Positions 1-7,837 are shown, counted from the stretch's first letter. The stretch: DNA of 34,186 nucleotides from Paenibacillus glycanilyticus NBRC 16618 (GCF_004000805.1 NZ_BILY01000055.1:1-34186); one strand, 5' to 3'. Numbers and translations are program-made. The notes: a model not told the origin generated them from the letters alone.

Positions 1-411
1 CCCGCCAATCGACAGCCTGTCTTTGTAGTCCATAGCGGCTTGTGCAATCTGTGGGAGATCATGGCCTTCCGTTAAAAGCTGTCGGTCATCGAATAAATAG
101 TAGGCGGGATACCCTCCGCTACCGGCTTCGAGCTGCTCCTCTGCTTTCTTGCCCTCCTCCGTATTCACATCGTAGATAACCGGCGTGAAGCTGCCCGCCA
201 TTGCAGCCACCATATCATTAACCGTCCTCGTTTCTTCATCCACCTTATCCTTCACCAATACAACGACTCGCAGCTCCCCGGCCTGTTCCGCGAGATAAGG
301 CGCATAGTCCGGCACTGCCGCTGTATCCGGCTCTTTCTTCTGACTGCAGCCAGCCGCTATAACCAGCACCAGCGCAACAAGCCCTGCTGCTATCCACCTT
401 CTATACACCAT
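1..411 (-). CDS. Putative lipoprotein with possible thioredoxin-like fold (3' end outside window)
   Basis: Begins at an ATG preceded by AAAGG seven bases upstream and runs 137 codons to the window edge without a stop, so the C-terminus is missing. The N-terminus has two Arg residues, a hydrophobic stretch and then AAGC at residues 16-19, a lipobox-like lipoprotein signal with an atypical Ala at -3, so export and lipid anchoring on the outer face of the membrane are inferred. The mature part alternates beta-like and helical segments, and a GYPAYYLFD segment resembles the cis-proline region of thioredoxin folds, but no CxxC is visible. The gene lies just after the terminator of the aldo/keto reductase and is probably transcribed separately. 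Function is unknown; the fold assignment is weak. Confidence 0.6.
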   Translation of the reverse strand, partial: MVYRRWIAAGLVALVLVIAAGCSQKKEPDTAAVPDYAPYLAEQAGELRVVVLVKDKVDEETRTVNDMVAAMAGSFTPVIYDVNTEEGKKAEEQLEAGSGGYPAYYLFDDRQLLTEGHDLPQIAQAAMDYKDRLSIGG

Positions 412-430
412 CCAACCGCCTTTCCGTCCA

Positions 431-463
431 AATAGAAAGAGCCAGCCCCCTGAATGGGCCGGC
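431..463 (-). terminator. Rho-independent terminator after the aldo/keto reductase
   Basis: Reading the minus strand, GCCGGCCC (463-456) pairs with GGGCTGGC (448-441) across a 7-nt loop with one mismatch, followed by TCTTTCTATT. It begins 13 bases after the reductase stop codon. Confidence 0.7.
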
Positions 464-476
464 CCTTCACGCATTC

Positions 477-1406
477 CTATTCCTTCGATAACTTCACGTC
501 CTGCGGATGAGGCTCGCTCGCAAGCTGCGCCGCTAGCGCATTCGATGCGACCTGCTCCGGATCCTTGCAGCCCGGAATTACTGCCGTTACGGCCGGGTGC
601 TTGAGGCACCATGCGAGCGCCCAGCTGGCCATGTCCACGCCCTGCGGCACTTCCTCGCGCTGGATGCGCTCGACTTCCTTCAGCTTTTCCAATGTGCTTT
701 CCGCATCGTGACGATGGCGCACATCCGTGCTGCTGAACACGGCTCCCGGCTTGTACTTGCCACTGAGGTATCCGCTCGCCAGCGGTACGCGCGCAAGCAC
801 GCCGAGGTCCTGCCGCTGGCAGGACGGGAAGACCTGCTCCTCCGGCACGCGGTCCAGACGGTTGTACACGACTTGGATCGCGCGGGAGCCTACTTTTATC
901 GATGCTTCCGTTTGATGAATGTTGGCGTTGCTGCCGATCGAAGTGCCAAGGAAACGGATTTTGCCCGCCTGCACCTGCTTGTCCAGCGCCGTCCACAAAT
1001 CATCGTTATCAAACACTTGGTCAGGTCCGGAATGGAACTGATAAAGATCAATGTAGTCAACTTTTAAGGCCTTTAAAGATGCATCCAGCTGTTCGATCAC
1101 ACCCGCCGGGTCAAAAGAATCCGTACGCGTGAACCTTTCATGGAAGTGATGGCCGAATTTCGTTGCGATAATCCAGTCCTCGCGATTGCGGCGGCTGATA
1201 TAATCGCCAATAAGCGATTCCGACAGATGATCGCCGTAGCATTCCGCGGTATCGATCAGATTGATGCCAAGCTCATGTCCTTTGTCGAGGATCGCATCCG
1301 CCTCGCCCTGCGTATACTCGCGGCCCCATTCTCCTCCGAACTGCCACGTTCCGATGCCAATGACCGATACGTTAAGATCCGTGCTTCCGAGTCTCCGGTA
1401 TTTCAC
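477..1406 (-). CDS. Aldo/keto reductase family oxidoreductase
   Basis: A 309-residue NAD(P)H-dependent carbonyl reductase of the AKR superfamily (TIM barrel, cytoplasmic). The catalytic tetrad is visible: Asp52 (in NLIDTAECYG), Tyr57, Lys83 (ATKFG) and His125 (YQFH). The C-terminal cofactor region (AVIPGCKDPEQVASN) is present. I chose GTG at 1406 because AAGGAG (1420-1415) lies eight bases upstream; the longer frame from 1415 would start inside that ribosome site. The gene follows the mannonate oxidoreductase by about 110 bases, with a weak promoter-like and CcpA-box-like stretch (TTGCAAGCGCAA, 1460-1471) between them, so it may be read with the hexuronate genes or on its own. The substrate cannot be told from the sequence. 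Confidence 0.88.
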   Translation of the reverse strand: MKYRRLGSTDLNVSVIGIGTWQFGGEWGREYTQGEADAILDKGHELGINLIDTAECYGDHLSESLIGDYISRRNREDWIIATKFGHHFHERFTRTDSFDPAGVIEQLDASLKALKVDYIDLYQFHSGPDQVFDNDDLWTALDKQVQAGKIRFLGTSIGSNANIHQTEASIKVGSRAIQVVYNRLDRVPEEQVFPSCQRQDLGVLARVPLASGYLSGKYKPGAVFSSTDVRHRHDAESTLEKLKEVERIQREEVPQGVDMASWALAWCLKHPAVTAVIPGCKDPEQVASNALAAQLASEPHPQDVKLSKE

Positions 1407-1515
1407 AATCGCCACTCCTTCCGATTTTCACGAACTAAACTGCACCTTATATTACCACATTGCGCTTGCAAGTTTCGAGTTACGGAAGGCTCAGCGGTTC
1501 TCTTCCCGCCTAGTC

Positions 1516-2364
1516 CTATACGCCGGAGTAAGCCATAAAGCCGCCGTCGACCGGAACGGTAATGCCGGTTACGAAGCCGGACACGCTGTCATCGGCAAGC
1601 CATACGAGCGTTCCGAGCAGATCCTCCGGTTTGCCAAAGCGGCGCATCGGGGTGTGGGTAATGATTTTGTTCGAGCGCTCGGTCAGGGAGCCGTCTTCGT
1701 TCGTAAGAAGCTTACGGTTCTGCTCCGTCAGGAAAAAGCCCGGCGCAATCGCGTTTACGCGAATGCCGACATCCGCCATGTGAACGGCCAGCCATTGCGT
1801 AAAGTTGTTGATCGCAGCCTTGGCCGCGCTGTACGCAGGCACCTTCGTCATCGGACTCGGAGCGCTCATCGAGGACATATTAATCACCGTTGCCCCCGGC
1901 TTGTTGATCATTTGCTGAGCGAAGACTTGCGTCGGAATCAGGGTGCCGAGAAGATTCAGATCGAAAACAAAGCCAAAGCCTTCTTTTTTCAGATCAAAAA
2001 AGCTCGTCACGTCAGGGTTCGCCAGATCGTCCGGATGGAACGTCTCTTTCGTCGTGATGCCGTCCGGATGATTGCCGCCGGCGCCGTTGATCAGAATATC
2101 GCAGCTGCCGAGCTGCTCCAGCACAACCGCGCTAGCCTCCTTCACGCTCTCCGCATCCACCACATTGCACGCAACCGCAATAGCCACGCCGCCTGCTTCG
2201 CGGATTTCGCGCGCCACGGCTTCGCCTTTTTCCGCCGTGCGGTTCAGAATCGCTACCTTTACGCCTTGGCGGCCCAGCTCTCTTGCCATTTCGGCGCACA
2301 GCACGCCGCTTCCTCCCGTAATAACGGCAACCTTGCCCGCTAAATTCTCATGATTAGGTACCAT
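1516..2364 (-). CDS. uxuB: SDR-family D-mannonate oxidoreductase (fructuronate reductase, YjmF-type)
   Basis: A 282-residue classical short-chain dehydrogenase. The cofactor motif is TGGSGVLC at residues 16-23, with Cys where many relatives have the last Gly. NGAG occurs near 93-96, the catalytic Ser is at 164/165, and Tyr178 and Lys182 form YSAAK. In Bacillus-type pathways an SDR replaces the long-chain UxuB and interconverts fructuronate and mannonate. Its start lies 2 bases after the mannonate dehydratase stop, with AAAGGGG upstream inside that gene, which implies translational coupling. Substrate assignment rests on this neighbour; by sequence alone it could be a related SDR such as gluconate 5-dehydrogenase. 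Confidence 0.85.
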   Translation of the reverse strand: MVPNHENLAGKVAVITGGSGVLCAEMARELGRQGVKVAILNRTAEKGEAVAREIREAGGVAIAVACNVVDAESVKEASAVVLEQLGSCDILINGAGGNHPDGITTKETFHPDDLANPDVTSFFDLKKEGFGFVFDLNLLGTLIPTQVFAQQMINKPGATVINMSSMSAPSPMTKVPAYSAAKAAINNFTQWLAVHMADVGIRVNAIAPGFFLTEQNRKLLTNEDGSLTERSNKIITHTPMRRFGKPEDLLGTLVWLADDSVSGFVTGITVPVDGGFMAYSGV

Positions 2365-2366
2365 TT

Positions 2367-3440
2367 TTAGGCATTCCCCTTTCGAATTCGCTCAAGTCCG
2401 TCCCAGACGCCCCACAGATACATGATGCCAAGCGCACGGTCATACAGACCGTAGCCCGGACGGCATTCCTCATCCCAGATATGGCGGCCGTGGTCAGGAC
2501 GCGCATATCCCGTAAACCCGCTCTCGTGGTACGCGCGGACAACCTCCGCAATATCTACCGTGCCGTCGCTCGATTTATGGGAAGTCTCAATGAAATCTCC
2601 GTTCTCGTACACGCGCACGTTGCGGATATGGGCAAAAGGAATCCGGTCCGCGAACTCCCGCACCATCGCCGGAATATCGTTATCCGGGTTTGCGCCAAGC
2701 GAGCCGCTGCAAAGCGTCAGTCCGTTATACGGGCTGTCTACCAGCTTCAGCAGTCTTGCCAGGTTATCGCGGCTCGTCACGATCCGCGGCAGGCCGAATA
2801 CCGAGTAAGGAGGATCGTCCGGATGGATGGCCATTTTGATGTCATGCTTCTCGCACACCGGGATGATCTGCTCGAGGAAATATTTCAGATTGTTGAAGAG
2901 GTCCTCTTCCGTCACGTCCTTGTACGCTTCGAACAGCGGCGCGAGACGCTTTAGGCGCTCCGGCTCCCAGCCCGGCATCGAGTACGAGGAATTGCCCGCG
3001 ATGTTGGCAACCAGCTCTTCCGCGCTCATGCTTTGGATTTTGGCTTTATCGAAAAACAGCGCGGTTGAGCCGTCTTCCATCTCCTTGAACAGATCCGTAC
3101 GCATCCAATCGAAGATCGGCATGAAGTTATAGCAGATGACCTTTACGCCTACCGTCGCCAGCTTCTCGATCGTCCGCTTGTAGTTCTCGATGTAACGGTC
3201 GCGCGAAGGCAGGCCCAGCTTAATGTCATCGTGCACGTTAACGCTTTCCACCACTTCCAGATGGAAACCGTATTCGTCGGCCAGACGCTTGTAATCCATG
3301 ATTTTGTCCATCGGCCATTCTTCGCCTGCCGGCACGTCGTGCAGCGCCCATACGAGGCCTTCTACCCCCGGAATTTGCTTGATCTGCTTCAGACTTACCG
3401 AATCATTGCCTTCCCCGTACCAACGAAAAGTCATTCTCAT
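2367..3440 (-). CDS. uxuA: Mannonate dehydratase
   Basis: A 357-residue enzyme of the UxuA family (TIM barrel, metal-dependent) that dehydrates D-mannonate to 2-keto-3-deoxygluconate in the glucuronate pathway. Family landmarks are the N-terminal MTFRWYG and GEGNDSVSL, KMAIHPDDPP in the middle, and TLCSGSLG, HIRN and YARPDHGRHIW near the C-terminus, where the Cys, His and Asp metal ligands lie. Length is normal. The start has GGGAGAGGA eight bases upstream. It sits between gntR (36-base gap) and the SDR oxidoreductase (2-base gap), an ordinary gntR-uxuA-uxuB operon. Glucuronate isomerase and KDG kinase or aldolase are not in the window. Confidence 0.95.
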   Translation of the reverse strand: MRMTFRWYGEGNDSVSLKQIKQIPGVEGLVWALHDVPAGEEWPMDKIMDYKRLADEYGFHLEVVESVNVHDDIKLGLPSRDRYIENYKRTIEKLATVGVKVICYNFMPIFDWMRTDLFKEMEDGSTALFFDKAKIQSMSAEELVANIAGNSSYSMPGWEPERLKRLAPLFEAYKDVTEEDLFNNLKYFLEQIIPVCEKHDIKMAIHPDDPPYSVFGLPRIVTSRDNLARLLKLVDSPYNGLTLCSGSLGANPDNDIPAMVREFADRIPFAHIRNVRVYENGDFIETSHKSSDGTVDIAEVVRAYHESGFTGYARPDHGRHIWDEECRPGYGLYDRALGIMYLWGVWDGLERIRKGNA

Positions 3441-3476
3441 GATAGTTGTCCTCTCCCAAGGAAATTTGAATTTAAT

Positions 3477-4184
3477 CTAATCGGTAAAATAATCCGGATT
3501 CGCCTCCCGCAGCTGCGGAAGCTCCTGGTCCAACTTGCGGATATGCTGCTCCAGCCGCGCCGCGGCAAGCTGCTCATCCCCGCTTCGTATCGCCTCGAAC
3601 AGCTGGCGGTGTTCCTCAATAACGCGGTCCATATGGCCGAACTGGTCAATGGCCAGGTAACGGGCGCGGTTAAGATGCGCGCGCATGTAATAGATCATCT
3701 GCATCAGCGTCTCGTTGCCGGCAATCTCCAGAACCGCGCGGTGAAAAGCCTCGTCGAGCTGCATGAACAACGCGATGTCTTTCGCTTCGGCTGCGGCACG
3801 CTGCTGCTCCAATAGCGCTTCGAATGCAGCGCTTTCAGCGGAGCGGTCACGCTCGCCCCATTTGGCTGCGGCCAGACGGAACGCGCCAATCTCAAGCTGC
3901 TCGCGGATAAAACGGGCCTCGCTCACCTTGCGCGCCGAGATGAGGGCGATTCGCGTGCCCCGCTGCGGGAGCACCTCCAGCAGCTGTTCGCTGACAAGCA
4001 GCCTTATGGCTTCCCTTATCGGCGTCCGGCTCACTTTCATCGTCTCGGCCAACTCATTTTCGTAAATCATCGTACCCGGCGCCAGCTTGAACGAAACGAT
4101 GCTCTCCCGGATCGACTCGTAGATCTGATCGCCCAGCGTCTTGCGCTGCTGCGGCTGCAGCGAAGAAATGAAGGTCATCTGCAA
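3477..4184 (-). CDS. GntR-family transcriptional regulator, FCD subfamily (likely hexuronate regulator)
   Basis: A 235-residue regulator. Residues about 15-82 form the winged helix (YENELAETMKVSRTPIREAI is the recognition region) and 88-220 the FCD ligand domain. Asp144, His148, His192 and His214 match the usual metal-binding set of FCD proteins, which often bind sugar acids. The start has GGAAGGAGG seven bases upstream. It is first in the operon with uxuA and uxuB, so control by a hexuronate intermediate is inferred (UxuR-like role). A 13-bp-arm inverted repeat 30 bases upstream is the probable autoregulatory operator. Confidence 0.9.
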   Translation of the reverse strand: MQMTFISSLQPQQRKTLGDQIYESIRESIVSFKLAPGTMIYENELAETMKVSRTPIREAIRLLVSEQLLEVLPQRGTRIALISARKVSEARFIREQLEIGAFRLAAAKWGERDRSAESAAFEALLEQQRAAAEAKDIALFMQLDEAFHRAVLEIAGNETLMQMIYYMRAHLNRARYLAIDQFGHMDRVIEEHRQLFEAIRSGDEQLAAARLEQHIRKLDQELPQLREANPDYFTD

Positions 4185-4213
4185 TCCTCCTTCCGCGTGT
4201 TTCTCTTATCTTT

Positions 4214-4245
4214 ACTTTACTTGTATTCTTGTATACAAGTAAAGT
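4214..4245. promoter_or_regulatory. Inverted-repeat operator upstream of gntR
   Basis: ACTTTACTTGTAT (4214-4226) and ATACAAGTAAAGT (4233-4245) are perfect 13-base inverted arms around TCTTGT. The right part also contains CTTGTATACAAG (4228-4239), a shorter perfect palindrome with the TGTATACA core typical of FCD-type GntR operators. It lies 30 bases upstream of the regulator's start, where the promoter must be. Binding by the adjacent GntR protein is inferred. Confidence 0.75.
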
Positions 4246-4320
4246 CCTAATTTTTATTACAAGGGGATGGCTGCGCTCGCGGAGGGATTTTTCCCCTCCC
4301 CGTCCAGCTTCTGCGCACTC

Positions 4321-4690
4321 TTTCCGCCTACTTTGGGCGATTCTAACCAACCTTAACGATGTCGCACAGCGTTAAGGTTCACGCTTGACCCTTATTTCAT
4401 TGCCTTAACGATGCCGCGTATCGTTAAGCTCCGCCTTTTTCGCCCTTTCCGCCTACTGTGGGCGATTCCAACCAACCTTAACGATGTCGCACAGCGTTAA
4501 GCTTCACTTTTAACCGTTATTTCATTGCCTTAACGATGCCGCGTATCGTTAAGCTCCGCCTTTTCCGCCCTTTCCGCCTACTTTGGGCGATTCTAACCAA
4601 CCTTAACGATGTCGCACAGCGTTAAGCTTCACGCTTGACCGTTGTTTCATTGCCTTAACGATGCCGCGTATCGTTAAGCTCCCCCGTCTC
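4321..4690. repeat. Three tandem 125-bp units, each with two TTAACGAT palindromes
   Basis: Units start at 4321, 4446 and 4571, exactly 125 bp apart, and the third decays after about 4680. Each holds palindrome A (4351-4377, 4476-4502, 4601-4627; arms CTTAACG/CGTTAAG, core ATGTCGCACAG) and palindrome B (4404-4428, 4529-4553, 4654-4678; arms CTTAACGAT/ATCGTTAAG). A-to-B spacing is 52 bp and B-to-next-A is 73 bp. The units differ by only a few substitutions. The array fills the gap between the gntR promoter and the small membrane protein gene and contains no convincing open frame. The same palindrome recurs at 20910-21381. Confidence 0.93.
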
Positions 4691-4765
4691 GCCAATTTTT
4701 CGCCCATCCGCACCCGCCCTGACGCTCGATCTCAGCATAGCGTACCCTCTTCTCGCGCATATAAA

Positions 4766-4798
4766 AAGCCTTAACGATGCCATACATCGTTAAGGCTT
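4766..4798 (-). terminator. Long palindrome of the same family acting as a terminator
   Basis: AAGCCTTAACGATG (4766-4779) and CATCGTTAAGGCTT (4785-4798) are perfect 14-base arms around CCATA. On the minus strand the hairpin is followed by TTTTTATAT, so it should terminate the gene ending at 4826. It is 116 bp from the last palindrome of the tandem array (4654 to 4770), about 11 helical turns. Confidence 0.8.
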
Positions 4799-4825
4799 GT
4801 CCATCCTACCCATATTCCCTATCGC

Positions 4826-5086
4826 CTAGCTGAACTCCGTCAGGATCAGGATCAGCGTCAGCGCCGATATGCAAATAATGCCGCCGATAGCCGAGAACAG
4901 CATGCTGGCCGTTCTTCCCCGCCTCGCGTCTTCGTAGCTTTGAATAAACAGGACAACGCCCAGCAAAATAACAACCAGGCTTGTCGATAACCGGCTCGGG
5001 ATCATTCCCGTTACGCCTAGTACAATTAGAACCAGATAGGCCACAGTGGCCGCGTATTTCGTACTTCGCCATCGTTTCAGTCTCAT
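4826..5086 (-). CDS. Small membrane protein, unknown function
   Basis: An 86-residue protein with three predicted membrane segments (roughly YAATVAYLVLIVLGVTGMI, then LVVILLGVVLFIQ, then a C-terminal stretch to LTLILILTEF) and a basic cytoplasmic loop SYEDARRGR. The N-terminus is basic (MRLKRWRSTK). I prefer ATG 5086, with AAAAGGGG 13 bases upstream, over ATG 5122. A TATAAT at 5146-5141 would place the transcript start too close to 5122 for a ribosome site. The gene is flanked by terminators on both sides, so it is probably monocistronic. I do not recognise the family. Confidence 0.6.
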   Translation of the reverse strand: MRLKRWRSTKYAATVAYLVLIVLGVTGMIPSRLSTSLVVILLGVVLFIQSYEDARRGRTASMLFSAIGGIICISALTLILILTEFS

Positions 5087-5170
5087 CCCGCACTCAGATC
5101 CCCTTTTGCCTGGATTCCACATCGCCAGCTTGTACTCTTGATTATACAGGATATGGAAGGGTTCGGCGAC

Positions 5171-5194
5171 AAAAAAAGGACCAGCGGGCAGTCC
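5171..5194 (-). terminator. Rho-independent terminator after the 163-residue unknown gene
   Basis: On the minus strand GGAC...GTCC (5194-5178) makes a short stem, extendable by G-U pairs, followed by seven T. It lies about 120 bases after the stop at 5313. The interval 5195-5312 shows nothing else. Confidence 0.65.
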
Positions 5195-5312
5195 AAGCTA
5201 GACGTTTAATTTAAGCATCTGCTGCCCCGGCAAGCCTCTGCCTTGGGGTCTCTTCGCAGCCTGCTCATTCCGTCGTAGCCGAAGTGCCGCTGATCCTTTG
5301 ATTTGCAATGCA

Positions 5313-5804
5313 TTAGCCGTAGTAAGTAACGTTCACCGTAGAACCAATCGGCATCAGTTCCTCGGCATAGTAGCGGATTTTGCTCTTGGCCGTCTCTGTG
5401 AAGGGGGAATGGCTGTACGCGGCCAGATGGACCGTTCCGGTACGGACATCGTACCGGTTAAAGGAGACAACAACACCGGCAAACAAATTGTTCAGCACCG
5501 CAAACACGGCCGACTGGTCCAGTCTACCCCGCAGCGCCGTCTTCGCAAGCTCCTCGTCAGGCTTTGCGCATGATACCTGATCCGCAGCCGCTTCATTGTA
5601 CGGCTTCACCGACACGCAAATATCCGGTGACATCCATTCCATCGCATAACGGTGCAGCTTGGCTGCATCCGCTTCGGACAACTGAAGCTGGTCGTCCCAT
5701 GCATAGATCGTCGCCTTATGATGTCCACAGCTGCGAATGGTGACATATCGAATATGCGGAAAACGTTGTCTGACTGCCTGCTCCCACCAAAGACGAGTTC
5801 CCAT
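5313..5804 (-). CDS. Hypothetical protein, 163 residues
   Basis: Starts MGTRLWWEQAVRQRFP; AGAAGGTGG lies seven bases upstream of ATG 5804, so the 26 extra in-frame codons to 5882 are unlikely to be translated. The protein is soluble, with no signal or membrane segment. Visible features are RSCGHHKAT near residue 23, a helical segment SEADAAKLHRYAMEWMSP, and a C-terminal half of alternating beta and helix ending IGSTVNVTYYG. I do not recognise the family. A near-perfect CcpA box 42 bases upstream suggests carbon-catabolite control. Confidence 0.65.
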   Translation of the reverse strand: MGTRLWWEQAVRQRFPHIRYVTIRSCGHHKATIYAWDDQLQLSEADAAKLHRYAMEWMSPDICVSVKPYNEAAADQVSCAKPDEELAKTALRGRLDQSAVFAVLNNLFAGVVVSFNRYDVRTGTVHLAAYSHSPFTETAKSKIRYYAEELMPIGSTVNVTYYG

Positions 5805-5845
5805 CGCAATACCACCTTCTCGTGTAAATTGGCCTCCCAACACGT

Positions 5846-5860
5846 TGATAGCGCTTACAA
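5846..5860 (-). promoter_or_regulatory. Putative cre site (CcpA box)
   Basis: The minus strand reads TTGTAAGCGCTATCA, which fits the Bacillus cre consensus WTGNAARCGNWWWCA at all 15 positions. It lies 42 bases upstream of the start at 5804. A possible promoter further upstream (TTGAAC-17-AATAGT) would put the site downstream of the transcript start, a repressing position. Confidence 0.65.
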
Positions 5861-5980
5861 TATTGTATGGCTCTCCGTTCAAACTATTCCACTACTAGCA
5901 GAATGGTTCAAGCAGAGCAGAGCAGAATGAGCACACCTTTATCCGGGCCCCTCAAAAATGAGCGGCCGCGTACATAGGTA

Positions 5981-6016
5981 AAGGGAAAGGTTCGACATCC
6001 GCCTCCCCTTTCCCTT
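5981..6016 (-). terminator. Hairpin after the polysaccharide deacetylase
   Basis: AAGGGAAAGG (5981-5990) and CCTTTCCCTT (6007-6016) are perfect 10-base arms with a 16-base loop, just after the stop at 6032. There is no T-run after it on the minus strand, so it may be a weak terminator or only protect the 3' end. Confidence 0.4.
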
Positions 6017-6031
6017 CTGCTTCAATCTTCC

Positions 6032-6760
6032 TCAATATGGATTTAATACACTGTCGCGGTTGTTGATCAGATCGGAGACCGTTACCATCTCGTAGCCTCT
6101 TCGCTGGAGCTCCGGCAGAATGATCTTCAGCGCTTCCACCGTCTGCACCGAGCGCGGAACGTAATCGTGGAGCAGAATAATGTCCCCGTTGCGGGCATTG
6201 TTCAACACCTTGTTCACAATCTTTTGTACGCCCGGGCTGCGCCAGTCGTTGGTATCCTGATGCCAGGACCATAAGACGGTGGTATAGCCGTTTTTCTTGG
6301 CGATTGCAAGCATCTGATCGTTATAAAAGCCGCCCGGCGGGCGGAACAATAAGGGCTTTTTGCCGGTCACCTTCTCTAAAGCCTGCTCTGTCTTCACAAT
6401 TTCGTTCTGCACCGTTTCGTAGGTCTTTTTCTGCAGGAAGTAGTGGTTGAACGTATGGTTCGCTACCTCATGGCCTTCCGCAATTTCCCGTTTAATCGTT
6501 TCCGGGAAGCTCTCCACGCGGTTGCCCACAACGAAAAAAGTCGCCTTCGCATGATATTCCTTCAACAGGTCCAGGATCGGTTCCGTTGTGTCCGGATAAG
6601 GCCCGTCATCAAACGTTAACGCGATTCTCTTGTTCTCGCCCGGTACTTCCCAAATGATCTCGCCCCGCTTTTCATAGTAGGCTCTGTCTTTGGTTGCCAC
6701 TGGCGCCGAAAACCCGCATAAAAGCGCTGTGACCGTTACACCTAATACGAATCGTTTCAT
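6032..6760 (-). CDS. Polysaccharide deacetylase (NodB/CE4 family), secreted
   Basis: A 242-residue CE4 esterase that removes N-acetyl groups from peptidoglycan or chitin-like polymers outside the membrane. All five CE4 motifs are visible: TFDDGPYPD (Asp51 base, Asp52 metal), HTFNH (His102 and His106), RPPGGFYND (140-148), the Trp-containing segment SWHQDTNDW, and LLHDY (197-200). Residues 1-22 look like a signal peptide. B. subtilis PdaA/PdaB-type deacetylases have this length, and a spore-cortex or cell-wall role is possible. The start codon has GGAGGAG about 13 bases upstream, a little far. It follows ribokinase by 66 bases on the same strand. Confidence 0.92.
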   Translation of the reverse strand: MKRFVLGVTVTALLCGFSAPVATKDRAYYEKRGEIIWEVPGENKRIALTFDDGPYPDTTEPILDLLKEYHAKATFFVVGNRVESFPETIKREIAEGHEVANHTFNHYFLQKKTYETVQNEIVKTEQALEKVTGKKPLLFRPPGGFYNDQMLAIAKKNGYTTVLWSWHQDTNDWRSPGVQKIVNKVLNNARNGDIILLHDYVPRSVQTVEALKIILPELQRRGYEMVTVSDLINNRDSVLNPY

Positions 6761-6826
6761 ACCTATGAAGTTACTCCTCCCTGGATGGCATCATAGGTAT
6801 TATTCCGCAATTGCTCCGCCATATCC

Positions 6827-7774
6827 CTAACCGGCGAATTCCTTCCCTTGTTCCTTCGCGAACCTTGCCACTTCTTCTTCCGCAGGCATGCCCGTCTGCG
6901 CTCCGAATTTCGTAACCGCCAGCGCGGACGCCATCGAGGCATAATCAACCGCGTCACGCAGGTTCCGTCCGGATGCCAGCGCCACGGCCAATGCGGCATT
7001 ATAACAATCTCCCGCCCCTGTCGTATCAACTACCGGCATTGTATAACCGTTAATCCGAACAAGCTTGCCCTCTTCATCCAAATAAGCCGAACCGCTTGCG
7101 CCCAGCGTCGTCACCACATGAGCGGCTCCAAGCTCCATCATCCGGCGTATAGCCGGCTCCAGCGAATCGCCGTCCGCGCTCATATCCGCATAACCGCTGA
7201 GCTCGGTCCGATTCGGCGTAAAATAGTCTACCAGCCCGAACAGCTCTTCAGGCAGCTGCTGCGCCGGCGCAGGGTTCAGCACCACCAGCTTGCCGAGCGC
7301 TTTTGCTTTGCGGGCGGCATACAGCACGGTCTCCACCGGAATCTCCAGCTGCAGCAGCACGAGATCCGCTTCCTTCAGCTTGGCCTCGCTGCGGTCGATA
7401 TCCGCCGGTTCCACAAGTCCGTTCGCCCCCGGAACGACAACAATGCTGTTGTCTCCTTCCGCGACATAGATGGAGGCAATGCCGGACGCCGTTCCCTCTA
7501 CCCGCTTCACGCCGGCAATATCCACGCCGTCCTTCCGAAGGCTGCCGAGCAGCTCTTCTCCAAAGGCATCGTCGCCTACCGCCCCGATCATCACCGTATC
7601 GGCGCCAAGGCGCGCTCCGGCTACCGCCTGGTTAGCCCCTTTGCCGCCCGGAATAAAGCGGACGCGCTGGCCGGTAATCGTCTCTCCTACCTGCGGATAC
7701 GCGCTCGTCTCCACCACGATATCCATATTCAAGCTGCCGATAACGACAAGCTTTGGTCGACGTTGATTCATCAT
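6827..7774 (-). CDS. rbsK: Ribokinase (PfkB family)
   Basis: A 315-residue cytoplasmic kinase that phosphorylates D-ribose to ribose 5-phosphate with ATP. N-terminal VIGSLNMDIVV and GGKGANQAVAGARLGA are the substrate and dimer signatures, NPAPAQ lies mid-protein, and DTTGAGDCYNAALA carries the anion hole and catalytic Asp. AAGGAAGG lies five bases before ATG 7774 and eight before ATG 7771; either could be the start. No ribose transporter is adjacent. It lies between the HAD phosphatase (63-base gap) and the deacetylase on the same strand, so co-transcription is possible. Confidence 0.93.
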   Translation of the reverse strand: MMNQRRPKLVVIGSLNMDIVVETSAYPQVGETITGQRVRFIPGGKGANQAVAGARLGADTVMIGAVGDDAFGEELLGSLRKDGVDIAGVKRVEGTASGIASIYVAEGDNSIVVVPGANGLVEPADIDRSEAKLKEADLVLLQLEIPVETVLYAARKAKALGKLVVLNPAPAQQLPEELFGLVDYFTPNRTELSGYADMSADGDSLEPAIRRMMELGAAHVVTTLGASGSAYLDEEGKLVRINGYTMPVVDTTGAGDCYNAALAVALASGRNLRDAVDYASMASALAVTKFGAQTGMPAEEEVARFAKEQGKEFAG

Positions 7775-7837
7775 TGATTCCTTCCTTCATCCGTAATTGC
7801 GGCATAAACCACAGCATTCTAATCCCGCTCTTCTTTG

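Noticed and set aside
1460..1471. cre site upstream of the first aldo/keto reductase
   Set aside because: TTGCAAGCGCAA fits the first 13 consensus positions but the terminal CA is missing, so it is not strong enough to list as a site.
1261..2343. 360-codon plus-strand open frame
   Set aside because: It is antisense to the SDR oxidoreductase, and no ribosome site precedes it.
4321..4798. CRISPR array
   Set aside because: The repeats are palindromes with alternating 52- and 73-bp steps, the linkers are similar to each other rather than unique, and no cas gene is near. The same applies to 20910-21381.
4806..5093. Alternative frame (95 codons) over the small membrane protein
   Set aside because: Its translation is polar and Cys-rich without pattern, while the overlapping frame gives three clean membrane segments.
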